A stretch of DNA of 64,000 nt from Chondrus crispus (GCF_000350225.1 NW_005178845.1:103043-167042); one strand, 5' to 3'; counted from the first letter of the stretch, positions 21,651 to 32,818 are shown. Numbers and translations are program-made. Notes: a model not told the origin generated them from the letters alone.

Positions 21651-23080
21651 ATGCTCGACGATGAAATCAGATCTAGACCACTTTCTTCAGAGGAGCTTAA
21701 GGCTGCAGTGGCCGAGATGTTCCCTCCGGCCGTACTATTTGGTGATGAGATCAACGCTTTACCGTATGCTCACTGTGCTCTTCGAACCTGGCTTGACACC
21801 AATGGTGCCAACTTCACTCAGCACAGTAGCCGTCGGATTCCTCTCACCTTAGCAACAAGCCTCTATGACGAAGCTGAAGACCGGTACATCGCCGAAACAT
21901 TTGCTCGTGAGCTTGTAGCAGCTGGAAATAAAAAGTGGACCAATGAGCCAGGAGTTGTCGCCCCCGTCTGCCGACGTCGTTCACACCACAAACGTCGATG
22001 CTGGTGTTGCTCATAAGATTGCAATGCGTTTCAAGGACGAGAGACAGAAGGTTTCAGGAGCAGTTGGAGAGTTCTTCAACGACTTTGTTGCGGATTACAC
22101 ACGTGCCGCTAGTGACTACGACCTATCTTGCACGGCGAAGCTTCAGTATATGCATAACCTATTCAATGGTGATGCAAAGCGCTTCTACAACAAGATCGAA
22201 TCATACGCAGCGACGTTCCCGCAAGCAGTAGAGATGATTGAAAAAGAGTATAATTCTTGCGTCCACCAAGTTGGTGGACGCAAGAATTATCTCTCGTCTC
22301 TCCGTGTGACCAAGTTTGTCGCAGATGGACTTGAAACCTCTGCTGCCCTTGAGAAGACGTACAAGGTGATCACAAAGCTTGTTCCGCAGGTCCCGCAATC
22401 ACATCGTGGCGAGGCTCACAAGGTGGAATTTCTTCGCGGAGCCGTTGTCGAATATGACTGGGCTACAGAACCACTTTCCCGTATCGCTAGACACAACACG
22501 TCTTTCCAAATATTATATGATGAGTTAGAATCTTCACGTCATCTCGCCAAGGAAGGACAGCTGGCGAGCGTTCGGGACTCAGTATTCGTCAAGACTGCGA
22601 AGAACGAAGACGACTTCTCTTGCAAAATGTACCAAAAGTCAAGGGTGATACCAGAACAGACACCAAGGTCTTAGGACTCGACCTTCTACGCAGGGTTATC
22701 ACGCACAGCAACCAAAACAAACATTTGGCAGGAATGACCTACTTAAAGTTATGGGTTGTTTCAATTGCGGTGAACCTAATCACCGCAAAAGTGACCGTCC
22801 AAAAGCCATAAATGCTGCTGTTGCCGCAAAACGCCGACTAGAGTACTATGCTCAGAAGCGCCAGCAGACTCCTTCCGCTCACATGGTGCTCTATGAACTC
22901 TGCTCCCAGCTAGACTCCGGACACACGAATGATCCGGATGATCAGTACGACTTGGGGCAGGTCTTTGAGATTGACCAGAGCCACGGAAACGATGCTGGAG
23001 TGTTCGATCCTGAAGGTGAGGACGACACGGCTCGTGAGGAAACCGATATTGAACATTCGGATTTTCCTCTGAGGGACTGA
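21651..23080 (+). pseudogene. Copia gag-like region
   Basis: A capsid-like helical region (about 21,660-22,670) is followed by a zinc-knuckle-like CFNCGEPNH motif (about 22,755). Its place between the leader and the protease fits Copia gag. The region is broken. A 41-bp palindrome lies inside it. Confidence 0.65.
22250..22290. repeat. Perfect 41-bp palindrome (20+1+20) inside gag
   Basis: Arms 22250-22269 and 22271-22290 are exact reverse complements with a single central G. The arm begins ATAATTCTTGCGTCCACC. Confidence 0.85.
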
Positions 23081-23149
23081 GTAGTCGCCTTTCTCTCAAT
23101 CAGAGACGATCCGATGACTCTAACACCACGGAATCAATCTATGCTTGCC

Positions 23150-23510
23150 ATGCTCGTGAACTAGAAGAATTTTCAAGTTTACAAGCCGAAGAGTTTCATG
23201 GAGCCTGCATAGATACAGGAGCTCAAAAGAGTGTCATCGGAATGCCACAGCGAAAGGAATATTGTCGCTTCGTGAGTCAGGATCTGGTGCTTAGAGGTCA
23301 GGAAGGTGATCGAAATTTCATATCTGGCAAACAGTCGCATGTCAGTTTGGGTTTGTTCGAAATTCGTCGGTTATTTGCACGACCTAAAGCTCTCAGTTAA
23401 CGTGGTCGGCATTAATGTCCCGTTACTGCTAGGGCTAGACATCATGTCGGAATATAGAATTGTCGTCGACGCTGCTGATGGATTGCTCTTCAGCAAAAGT
23501 TAAGGTTGGA
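23150..23510 (+). pseudogene. Copia aspartic protease region
   Basis: An active-site-like CIDTGAQKSVIG (about 23,208) and, later, LLGLDIM (about 23,425) match retropepsin landmarks. The region is short and broken. It precedes the integrase. Confidence 0.6.
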
Positions 23511-23639
23511 AACTCCGCCTTGATCGGAAACTTGGGCATTTGTACCTAAACTGGAAGTCATCAGTTCTGTAGACGTCTTCGGAGTTGACGAAAATCCATC
23601 GTCATTTTTCCATGCCAATCCCGACAGATTTTTCGACTT

Positions 23640-24835
23640 AATGAAGGGAGCTGAGGACGCCGAAGCAACACCGCAGATTCACCGCGCTTTGAAAGACATC
23701 TCTCAGACTTGTGCTATATGTCAGGGGCTTGCTAAAGTACATAGCCGTTTCAGAGTTGCTCTACCAAATGAGGACGTGATATTCAACAGAACTGCGTACA
23801 TGGACTTGATGAAACTTGATGGAAAATCGACTTTGCATATCATCGATAAAGAGACCCTCTTTAGTGCTTCCGCATTCCTCAGCGAAGGAGAAACAGCAGA
23901 TGATGTCTGGAATGTCTACATGCGCTCCTGGGTCATTCCTTATGTCGGTTTTTCTGAAATTGTCCATTGTGATCAAGGTCCTCAGTTCACGTCAGAACGA
24001 TGAAAGAGTTTGCTCTTTAAGGCTGGAAATACGTCAAGATGAATCCGGAGTCGAGAGCCATAATGCACTAGGCGCTGGAGAAAGGTATCACTCCTTCCAC
24101 CTCCAAATCTATCGTTAGGTCCGTGCTGAGCATCCCAACCTAGCTCATGACTATGCTCTCTCTCTTTCGGTGAAGTCCATGAACGAAATAGCCGGGCCAA
24201 ATGGAGTCTGCCCTATGCTCCTCGTTTTAGGCGTACTTCCGCGGATGCCTCTAGCAACAAAAAACTTACTGGAACAACTCGAACGCATGAATGCGATGAA
24301 GACCGCAAGGTCGGAAATGATTAAGCACGTTCCGAGAGCTCTTCTGTCTACGGCACGGGGAAGTAATGTACCTGGAGCAGCTAATTCGGAATTCGAAGCA
24401 GGATGTGATGTACTTGTAGATCGTGAACGTCCGGATGAATGGCGGGGACAGTTTCGGGTGTTGAGTTGCGACGGGAAACAAGTGGTACTCCATGTTAACG
24501 GTCGTCACAGCACTTTTTCTGTTGACAAGGTCAACCCGCACAGGATACCTTCTGTTAGTTCTGAACAACCGTCGCCACCGGATTCAACTCAGATCCAGGC
24601 TCCAAATGTGCCCGACTATGGTGCAAACATCGGTGGTGCTTCTATTAATGATCCAGCCGTGATTGCCGCGAATACGTTCTTTACGGGGATTCATGGTAAC
24701 TTCCAGGATCTCAAGCATCATGGTGATATTTCTGAGCCGTGGAACGAAGTTCTGCCAACTTATCTGACTGAAGTCTTGAAGATAGGTGATCGAAGAGAAG
24801 ATACCGAGCCATTCCTTCCTGGGAAACATAAGTAA
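23640..24835 (+). pseudogene. Copia integrase region
   Basis: The integrase core is suggested by YMDLMKLDGK (about 23,800) and VHCDQGPQFTS (about 23,965), the D...D part of the D,D-35-E site. A C-terminal DNA-binding-like beta segment, EWRGQFRVLSCDGKQVVLHV, lies near 24,440. The placement before the reverse transcriptase defines Copia as opposed to Gypsy. The region is broken. Confidence 0.65.
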
Positions 24836-26316
24836 GTGGATGGTCTGACGTCGAGAGGCACTTTCATGAAAGTAAAGCAGTGGGACGTTCCGAAAGATGC
24901 AAACATTCTCGGCGTGAGGTTTGTCTGCACTTTGAAAAACAAAGGAACTGACAAGGAAAAGGTCAAGGTCGCTACGTTACTCAAGGATACAGGGACAAAG
25001 AAAAGACCTTTATTGTCCATAATGTCACAACATTGGGCCAGAGCTCGGTCAAGATCCTAGTTTCCACTTGTGCAGCTCCAAACTTTCGCATTTTCTCTCA
25101 TGACGTTACTCAGGCATATCTCCAGAGCGATGAGAAGTTGACAAGGGAGATTTACCTCAAGCCGAAGAAGCAGGATCAAAAGTTCTTTGGGGTCACTGAC
25201 CAGGAACTGCTTCGGCTTGTGAGAGCTCTATATAGTATCACTGACGCAGGAGACTACTGGAGTGTCACTTTAGACACTCACGTCAAGTCCGATTTGCAGA
25301 TGGTTCCGCTCGAGACTGATCCGTCGCTCTACATGAAGAACGGTACTAATTGCGTCGAAGGACTTTTCGGTGCATACATAGCTGACTGCTTACTTGGCGG
25401 AGATGAGCGTTTTCAAGACCCGACTAAGGACATGCTGTTGAAGTTTGACTCTAGACCCAGGGAATGGGACAGTGTCGAGTTCTTAGGCACTCAAATTCGG
25501 ACTTCATGGATGCATGCTAACGGACGCAAAGCTCGAATGTTCTATGTAGGGCAGCCAGACCATCTCTCTAAGGTTTGCAAGATTCTGACAGACGTCAGCT
25601 TCGAAAAATTCATATCAGTTCGCGCATCTTTCGCCTGGCTAGCTCACAGCAGACTCGATGTCTGCTGCGCGATCAATCTATCAGGCCAAGTCACTGAAGA
25701 AACGTTCTCCAAGCGGCATGTTGAAGAGATGAACTGTGCTATACACCGAGTTAGATCATCGCTGGACCTGTTCCTAACCTACAGTCCGCTTGATCTTGGA
25801 ACTCTTCACCTTACAGCATACACGGATGCCTCTTTCGCCACCAACGACGGCCATTCGTCGCAACTTGGATATGTTGTCTTGCTATGTGATGCCTCGGATA
25901 AGTGTCACGTCTTGGACTTCGCCAGTCGTAAATGCAAACGTGTCGTAAGGTCAATCATGGCAGGGGAGATCTACGCGTTCGCCGAAGGGTTCGATGATGT
26001 GTTTGCCATTCGACACACATTGGAGAAACTCTACAAGCGAAAGATCCCTATTAAGATGCTTACCGATTCCAAGCAGATGTTCGACGTGATAACTAAGGCC
26101 TCCCACACAGAAGAGAAGCGCTTGATGATCGATATAGCCGCATCTCGAGAAGCATACAACAAGCATGAGATATCGAACGTGGGATTGGTATTGTCAGAGC
26201 ACAATATCGCTGCCGGATTAACAAAGGTCAATAGATGTAAGGCCTTGGAGGAAGTTGTGAAAACTGGCTTTGACAAGAATCCAGTTCAACAATGGATCTT
26301 CCGTCGTATTGAATGA
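24836..26316 (+). pseudogene. Copia reverse transcriptase and RNase H region
   Basis: Copia-type RT landmarks are visible: FSHDVTQAYLQS (about 25,090), LVRALYSITDAG (about 25,220) and a GAYIADCLLGG active-site region (about 25,370). RNase H follows with AYTDASFAT (about 25,815), SRKCKRVVRSIMAGE (about 25,925) and LTDSKQM (about 26,060). The downstream 427-residue part is long and open. The region as a whole is broken. It ends just before the 3' LTR. Confidence 0.85.
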
Positions 26317-26354
26317 GTATGAAGACTACGTATTTGGGTTTTAAGGGGTGGCAG

Positions 26355-26933
26355 TGTAAGAATTATGAACAACTCAGCAATTCGTTTCCATCTAGAATTA
26401 TCCGGAACTCTGGAGGACGTGTAAGCAACGGCGCTGTACTGCGCTGTACCTTGCTGTCAGCCCGCACGCGGGTTACAACCTTAATTCGCCAACGCATCCA
26501 GCGCACAGTATCCTTTCTGTAATGGTTACATTTAGTGTAACTACGGCCTAACACGTAGTTCTATTGGTAGTTGTGTATTTTGCTGAGGTGCATAGGTTTT
26601 CACCCCAGCTACTAAGCCACGGTTTCCTGTACCAGCTTAGATTTTAGAACTCTATAAAAGGCTGAGTTCGTGTGGGCTTGGAGGACTAGCCTCACCCATT
26701 ACCAACCGAACATCAATGATTATCAACGAGAAGTATTTCCTCAGAACGAACTAGCCGATCTAGTGTTCACCTCGGACAGGCTGTCCCCCACGACCATCGG
26801 GGGGTGCCTTCGGACATCGGCAAGTAGGTGCCCAATCCGAGGTTCATTTTAAAGGGGTGCTCCCGACGAGCACCTATCAAGCTATCTAATCAGCTTTACA
26901 TTGTAACCGCTGTGAGGCGGAGTTTTTGCCACA
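26355..26933 (+). repeat. 3' LTR of the Copia element
   Basis: This is the 579-bp partner of the 5' LTR, with TATAAAAG at 26653-26660 and an identical TG...CA end pattern. The right end is followed at once by ATCAG, which overlaps the start of the pogo inverted repeat. Confidence 0.9.
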
Positions 26934-26937
26934 ATCA

Positions 26938-29857
26938 GAGCATCACCACCGGTAGAATCAAATAACCAAATAACCAAAATTTGATGATTTGATGTGGATT
27001 GACATCCCCACCGGTCCGACGAAATCATGAAATTTTTGGTTCCGAACCAATATCAAGAATTTCCCTTCCCAGGCAGGGTAATAAGGAACAAACTATGATT
27101 TTTATTGGACAACGTTAAGAAATATTTGTCTCTTTTGGCAACAAAACCCACCGTTGCAGAGGCTGAGATCAGCTTTACACGAGTGTCACAAAAATATCTG
27201 AACGTGTTTGACATCACGGGTGAAAAGTCCAATTTGTTATGGCCGGACCCAGAACACTGATCGAGGCCCGAAACGGGTAATTTGGAACAAATGCCGTTCC
27301 AAAATGAGTCATGTACTACATCTCCTTGGCGTGTAACCCAATCATTGCCAGTGCCGCTTGCCGACTGGCATGTAGGTCGGGCTTTTCCGATTTTTTGCCT
27401 GTAGTTTTGCGATTCTTTGTGCACCTCAATGCATTCGCCGCCTGTCGTTCACGCTTCTTGGAGGCAACTGCCTCAGCTGTCGCAGCTTTGGCTTTTATGG
27501 CGTCTTTGGCTTTCTGTTTTCTCTGAACAGTCTTTTGAGCCTTTTCTCTGGCCTTAGCTGCAAGTGTCTCCTGCCGTAAACGTTCTTTTTCTCTCTTTTC
27601 TAATTCCTTTCTTAATTTCTTCGTAGCAGCCATGTTCTGTTTTTCGCGTCTCTGCGCTATAATATCGTTATGCGTGAGGTAAATGGCAGGAGTACCACAC
27701 TGCAAGGATGTATTTGTCTTTCCTATTTGCACACGACTCCTCCCAAGCTTGGTCATGGCTACAGGACGAGCCACGGAGAGCAAAATGCTGTTAACAATTT
27801 GGTTCTATTTCAGAATGCAGGACATTTTAGCAATTGCTTTTGATGGCTGCTCTACGGACTCGATTACGTTCTCTAATTTCTTGAGAGTGCCGGCACCAGT
27901 TCTTCGTTGAATAACAGACGGTAGCCGAGCACCAGGCCCGGCCCTCTCGCACTTTACCGAATTATTTTTATCCTCGTCTCTGTGAACCTTGCCTGTCTCA
28001 AAACGTTTTAGAAAACGATAGTCCATTGGCCGAAGACCGGTGGACACAAATAAGGACGGCACCACATCACGTGACAGCTCCCAGTACCCTGCAACGCCAA
28101 CCATCAGCTTGACACGTATTGATCTCGTGTCAATCAGAGCCTTTTTGCACAAATGGTCTCGTGTTTTTCGTACATGAGATTTAAAGCACTTGTTAATATT
28201 TGCATCGCAAGGCTGCAAGAAGTGAGAGGTGTCGGCAGGACTTTGTATTAACTTGCAGCCCTTGCTCAAGCACAGTTCTAGCCACTCGTACCCATTTCTC
28301 GACGCATGCCGGTCAAGACAAAGTGCAAACGTTTTGCCTGGAGGCACAAATTTCCGCACATTCCTATCGATATGTTCCATTAAAAAAGGCATCAGGCCCA
28401 TCTCCAAGGACCCATTTTGGGATATAAAAATAGCAGCATCCCTTAGAAACCATCTGTTTGGAGCCAACCAGTGCGGATGTCCTTGAGAATCTTTAAATAT
28501 TTCGTGGGGAGCTGGTCAAACCAGGAAGACATAATGTTTTTTCCGGCAAAAACAAAGAAAAGTGGAAAACATTTTCCACTCGCAGAAGTCACGACCACAG
28601 CTGTCAAATGTTTACCAGTCCCAATACTGGGGGAGGAGGACCGGAAACCACCATGAGGTGTGTCGGAGGAGCCGAATGCTATAACACGCTGCCCAAATTC
28701 GGCATCTACGGCGGTCTCGTCCATATTCCACAGCCTGTCTCCATCTGTGAAAATGCCTGAGTTGGCTGCTTCAACCTGCTACAGTGCCGTGGCATACGTT
28801 TCACGTGATAGTAGTTCTCTCCCCTGAGCTTTGCTCGCTCCTTGTTCTCAGCATTTCTGAAAGTAATATCCCGGTTGCGTGCTCTGAAAGCTCTGACGAC
28901 TTCAGCAGAAGGCAGAACATTTTCAAATCCTCTTCAGCCGTCCGTGGCTATTTCTGCAATGACACTGCGAAGTTTTCTGGCATCCATGACGAAGCCTCGT
29001 GAGGCAATGAATTTCATGCGATCTTTGATTAGTTGCTCTTCTTCTATACTGAGAACCAGCTGTCTACCTGCTCTATATGCTCTTGGATCCAGAAAATTTC
29101 CAGCACTGCCGTGTATTCTGACGCAACAGCTTTCTTAATGCGTATGGCTGTTACAGCCGATAGAGAGCAGGCAGACATAACCTCTCTGAGCTTGTGTTGT
29201 TTTCGCAGTAGCTCAACCGCCTTGAGGCGATTCTCCCGTACCTTCGCGTCTCGTGCAGTCCTTATCTGTGCCTCTCGAGTTTGCTTACGCATCGAGAGAG
29301 TCACCATTGTGGCATATGGCTGAAAAAACGCTCGGAGAAGTCTCAGTGAGGAACAGGGGTGTCCAAATACGACTATCAGTGTTATGTCGGTACCCAACAC
29401 GTACGTTACCCTTCCTGCCATGTTTGCGATTTGAAATGCGCGCAAACCGTATCCTCATACGATCGTCCGATGATTATCGGACACTTGTACACAAGGGAAT
29501 TGTTTATCTGTCTTTCAGTGTACTGATTGTCGGTCTGCTAGAATGTTTTCGAGCTTCTTCCAAATTACCTTTTTTTCCAAATTACCCTGCCGGGGAGGGG
29601 TAGGTTCTGTTTCTTCGTAATTTGATACCCTGGACAATCTAGTTGTTCAAGGCTCATTGGTCACACGAAAGGGCTTCCCTCCAAACCCCCAGGACGAAGC
29701 GTACTATACAGTATTTGGTTCTCACTGGTGGCACTGTTCTTTTTGAGATATCAAATTACCAAATAGCCAAACCACCAAATTCCCACCAGTGAGTTCTAGA
29801 AAAAACGTGCCAAGTGTTGTTGTTTGGTCATTTGATCACCTACCGGTGGTGATGCTC
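26938..29857 (-). mobile_element. Pogo/Tigger-like DNA transposon 2 with terminal inverted repeats
   Basis: An 18-bp perfect inverted repeat, GAGCATCACCACCGGTAG at 26938-26955 and its complement at 29840-29857, bounds the element. Similarity continues inward (ATCAAATRACCAAA). A subterminal inverted pair (TTCCCAGGCAGGGTAAT near 27,066 and CCCCGGCAGGGTAAT complement near 29,590) lies deeper inside. TCA flanks both ends, while pogo elements usually duplicate TA, so the true end may differ by a few bases. The transposase lies between on the - strand and is broken. The Copia element sits at the left end. Confidence 0.75.
27316..29445 (-). pseudogene. Pogo-like (DDE_1) transposase 2, broken
   Basis: The - strand blocks in order are: Lys/Arg-rich N-terminus (29445-29047); an LSIEEEQLI helix (about 29,040) and an SRGFVMDA segment typical of pogo DNA-binding regions; the first catalytic block WNMDETAVD (about 28,730); VVTSASGKCFPLFFVF (about 28,590); the second Asp in LCLDRHASRNG (about 28,320); the third in SPADTSHFLQPCD (about 28,220); and a basic coiled-coil C-terminus (27783-27316). 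The frame shifts near 29,050, near 28,780 and near 28,450. Stops occur near 28,938 (TGA) and at 27,805 (TAG), the latter in frame with the C-terminal coiled coil. All three catalytic aspartates are still readable, so decay is moderate. The enzyme would have cut and pasted elements with the ends described above. Confidence 0.8.
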
Positions 29858-30364
29858 TCACGAAAGCTGTCTGGGACGGTGGTAGATCTACGAATTTTTT
29901 TCACTTCATAAAAGTGAAATAAAAATGTCACTTTATGAGCACCGGGCTAAGTAGCCGAGGTGGCGACAGGCAGAGCGAGACGGTGAAGCTCGGTTGACGC
30001 CAAGTGTTCAACGGCCACTCGCTATTTCCCGTGCCAGCTTCACCCGCGTATACAACGTGTACGAGGAGATCCGCATCCAAAAATGTGTAGGAGAAACATA
30101 AAATCAAGCACGGAGATTGGCGGGAAAACCATTATCAACTACATTTCGTTTGGAGCCGTCGTTGCCGACACTCAAGTCCTTGTCCTATGCAACTACACCT
30201 AGCGTTTGGCACTGCGGCAGCTCTCACAGAGCGAGCGCCCTCCAAGCAAATTGCATACCCACTCTTGGTTTCCTTCTGAAGGTCCGCCAATTCGCGCAAT
30301 ACACCTGCAGAGGTCTCCGGCGCAGGCCGAAACTTATTCCTAGTCGCACTCGCCCAAACGAAAC
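29858..30364. other. Boundary stretch between repeats and host genes
   Basis: About 500 bp separate the pogo right end from the Rap1-like ATG. This marks the switch from transposon-rich to gene-dense sequence, and the Rap1-like promoter should lie here. I see no RNA gene or clear motif. Confidence 0.3.
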
Positions 30365-31891
30365 ATGTCTTCTCCGTCTTCATCTTTGTTCGTGCGGGAG
30401 CTGAAAACAGGGACGCTTACCGTCAAACGACCGCTCACTTTCTACGTCAGTTTGAATAAGGCTGGCAAATATGCGACGACCAAGTTAATCAAGGCGCACG
30501 GCGGTGAGGTCGTCACGCATTCCGGCGAGGAGGGCTCAGCTATAATCCCACTTGTCGACCCTCTTGCTAAGGCGAGGCCGGATGGCCGCACGGCGTATTC
30601 GGTGGACTACATTGAGGCTTGCATTCAACGTAACAAACTGCTCGACATGGAAGAGTTTCGTCTCATCCCGGTAAAGAATTCCGGACCGAAAACTTTTTAT
30701 AATAGACGGAGAAGCAATTCTCGTGTACCTGGGGATGCCGTAGAGAGGATAGAAAAGAGTGGCACTCTTGGTGCTGGGCAGATTTCGACAAACGGCGCAG
30801 CACCAAATCTAGCAGCGGGTATGTCTGTTCCTTTAGGGAACCAAGTCTCTGAGAAGCCGGGGGAGGAAGTCATTCTAGGCGAAGATGGGGGCCAATTGTG
30901 CCGCACTCCGAGACAAGACGCAGCCGACCTCCCCCTTGGACAAACGGAGCTCCGACACAACGGCATTCTGGGGCCGGACAACTTCAAGAAGAGCTCGAGG
31001 ATTAAACGCAGCCAGCGCTGGACTGCGGAACAGGACAAGACGCTTTTAGGTTTGTACCAGGATGCGGTAGCGGACTTAAGAAAAAATGGGGGAGATGTTT
31101 CATCTGCAGAGTCAATAGAATGTTGGGATTTGTTGAAGACCACTGGATTCTTACCAGTGACACAGAGTGCACAGGACTGTTTGAGTCGATTGCTATCACT
31201 TAAAAAGTCGCATGGAAGCAGGAATAACAGACGGAAGGCGGACCCAGGCAAGGAACAAGATTCAAATCGCTCAAAAACAGCGGACGTTACCATGGGGAGT
31301 ATGGCGGAGAAGCCAACTCCCCCTAAGAAACGGAAGCTGCGTCATTCCGGCTCTACATGCATATCACCGAATCGGTCAGCGCAGGAAATTTCATCTGACA
31401 GCGCGCCGAGGGTTACAGCCGAAAAGCCAGACGGCTCATCACCGACTCAAAACAACGAACAGAAGTTGTCGTCAAAGAAAGGGGGCAGTGAGCCAGATGA
31501 AAGACGTGATGATACTGCGGAAGAGCCCCTGCCTCCAAATTCAACATCGAGACCAGACGGGCAGTCAGCGGAAACAGGCGTAGTACAATCTCGCATTGAA
31601 GGCTCAACGGCGGAAATTTACGACAGGACTACAGACGGGGAGACGGCCCAGGCAACGACTACTGCAATGCGGAACGGGGAGGCACACCCGGGATTATCGT
31701 TGCAGAGGAGTGAAGAGAAGACGTCTGAGGAGACAACCAATCGTATTTGCTGGATTGTAAGGCAAATTGCTACACGGGGCAAGGTCTCAGACAGGACTGC
31801 CTTCAGAGCCTTCCGATCACACAATGCAAACTGGAGAAAAGCTTTAGAATCAATCCATGTGAGCAGGGAGCGTCGGAAAAGATCCTACTAG
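30365..31891 (+). CDS. Rap1-like BRCT/Myb protein, telomere-binding candidate
   Basis: The protein has 508 residues and starts at an ATG preceded by AAAC. An N-terminal BRCT domain spans about residues 15-105: TFYVSLNKAGKY, then HGGEVVTHSG, and a closing YSVDYIEACIQRNKLLD helix with the Tyr-x-x-x-Cys spacing of Rap1 BRCTs. A Myb/SANT-like helix set follows at about 215-285 (KRSQRWTAEQDKTLLGLY ... CLSRLLSLKKSHG). A long disordered, charged linker comes next, and a short C-terminal helical domain lies at about 455-500 (RICWIVRQIATRGKVSD ... NWRKALESI). BRCT-Myb-tail is the order of Rap1/TERF2IP, which binds telomeres directly in yeasts and through TRF in animals. No intron is seen. The alternative is an unrelated BRCT-SANT chromatin protein. 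Rap1 assignment rests on domain order and BRCT pattern, not on a search. Confidence 0.55.
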   Translation: MSSPSSSLFVRELKTGTLTVKRPLTFYVSLNKAGKYATTKLIKAHGGEVVTHSGEEGSAIIPLVDPLAKARPDGRTAYSVDYIEACIQRNKLLDMEEFRLIPVKNSGPKTFYNRRRSNSRVPGDAVERIEKSGTLGAGQISTNGAAPNLAAGMSVPLGNQVSEKPGEEVILGEDGGQLCRTPRQDAADLPLGQTELRHNGILGPDNFKKSSRIKRSQRWTAEQDKTLLGLYQDAVADLRKNGGDVSSAESIECWDLLKTTGFLPVTQSAQDCLSRLLSLKKSHGSRNNRRKADPGKEQDSNRSKTADVTMGSMAEKPTPPKKRKLRHSGSTCISPNRSAQEISSDSAPRVTAEKPDGSSPTQNNEQKLSSKKGGSEPDERRDDTAEEPLPPNSTSRPDGQSAETGVVQSRIEGSTAEIYDRTTDGETAQATTTAMRNGEAHPGLSLQRSEEKTSEETTNRICWIVRQIATRGKVSDRTAFRAFRSHNANWRKALESIHVSRERRKRSY

Positions 31892-32057
31892 GCGGGCATC
31901 ACCTTTAGCTTCGAGTAGAACCAGGAGCCAAGACGAGCTAAATTGCATATCCCGGAAGTAGTGGAAAAGGACCTGTTGTGGGGAGGGGATAGACATGCGT
32001 CTTTTTTCCTGCACATTCAAAAACATCTTAGAGACACTGCTATGTGCCGTTGCTGGT

Positions 32058-32818
32058 CTACTTCTTGTCAGGGGCGGTACTTCGGTCTTCTTCAAGCTTC
32101 TGACGAATTTTGCTAGCATTGGAATTGAAAAATCTCGGCCGTCTCGTCGAAGAAAGACCAGATGTTGTTGTGGAACTGAAGGACTTCCCATGGGACAGTG
32201 GAACTTCTGGGGCATCCGTTGTATCCGCGAGGGAAGGGAATGCGCTACTGGGGATTGCCGCAGCAGGTGCCGCTGTCTCTTCGGCTTCTTCAGCTGGTGG
32301 AACGAGCATCACGTAGAAATACAGAGTCAGTTTCTTAAATCATGGCAGTATAGGTTGCCACGCGAATGAATCGTGTCCAAGCGCAGGATGAAACTTACCT
32401 GTAGGTTCCGATGATTCCTTGATCCATCCTGTAAACTTTTCAGTTGGCTCATTTCCGTCAATCTGATTGTCGTTTTCCTCGACGCCCCTGTGGATTCGGA
32501 TCGCATGAAACACATTTGGTATTAGCGGATCGCATTGCAATTGACTCGAGGTGTTTTTGACGGTGATGTTAGGGAATGGATAAATGCCGCGCACCTCTTG
32601 AACTCGACGACTGTCCGTCCGCCAGTGTTGACTTTGGCACCCTTCGGATCCTCGATCTCAATCCAGCCATCATCCTGCTGTTTGGGGGAAGGCTCTGCTA
32701 TACTGGGTTCAGTCTCAGGCTCTTGCTCTTTGCGCTGCACCACTCCAGCAGATGAGCGTGCGCCCGCTTTTTTCTTTTTGCGGTCCTTCTTCGCGAAGAA
32801 ATCATTGAGGTCCGACAT
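32058..32818 (-). CDS. CDV3: CDV3-like protein, three exons
   Basis: Exons on the - strand are 32818-32595, 32487-32399 and 32293-32058, giving 182 residues. Both introns (107 and 105 bp) have GT-AG ends (donors GTGCGC and GTAAGT; acceptors CACAG and CCACCAG), and the phases match, leaving one open frame. The N-terminus MSDLNDFFAKKDRKKKK matches the conserved start of CDV3, and the third exon has SSAFPSLAD, like the conserved PSL block. CDV3 is a small, mostly disordered protein of poorly known role, related in animals to carnitine deficiency in heart. The middle is Glu/Pro rich with a WIEIED and a GWIKESSEP segment. This is one of only two genes here with introns. It is tail to tail with the Rap1-like gene. 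Confidence 0.6.

Larger units (their letters stand above)
20129..26933 (+). mobile_element. Ty1/Copia LTR retrotransposon (broken, fairly young)
   Basis: Two direct long terminal repeats of about 580 bp bound a 5.6-kb interior with parts in the order gag, protease, integrase, reverse transcriptase, RNase H, which is the Copia order. The LTRs start TG and end CA. The flanks share TCAG (20125-20128 and 26935-26938), part of a 5-bp target duplication with one mismatch. The LTRs are almost identical apart from their first 50 bases, which implies a recent insertion. The coding part is broken in about five or more places, so the copy is not functional. The insertion point is the left end of the pogo-like element at 26938-29857. 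Confidence 0.9.

Noticed and set aside
29940-30005. tRNA-like stretch (TAGCCGAGGTGGC)
   Set aside because: Stems do not pair into a cloverleaf and no T-arm is seen.
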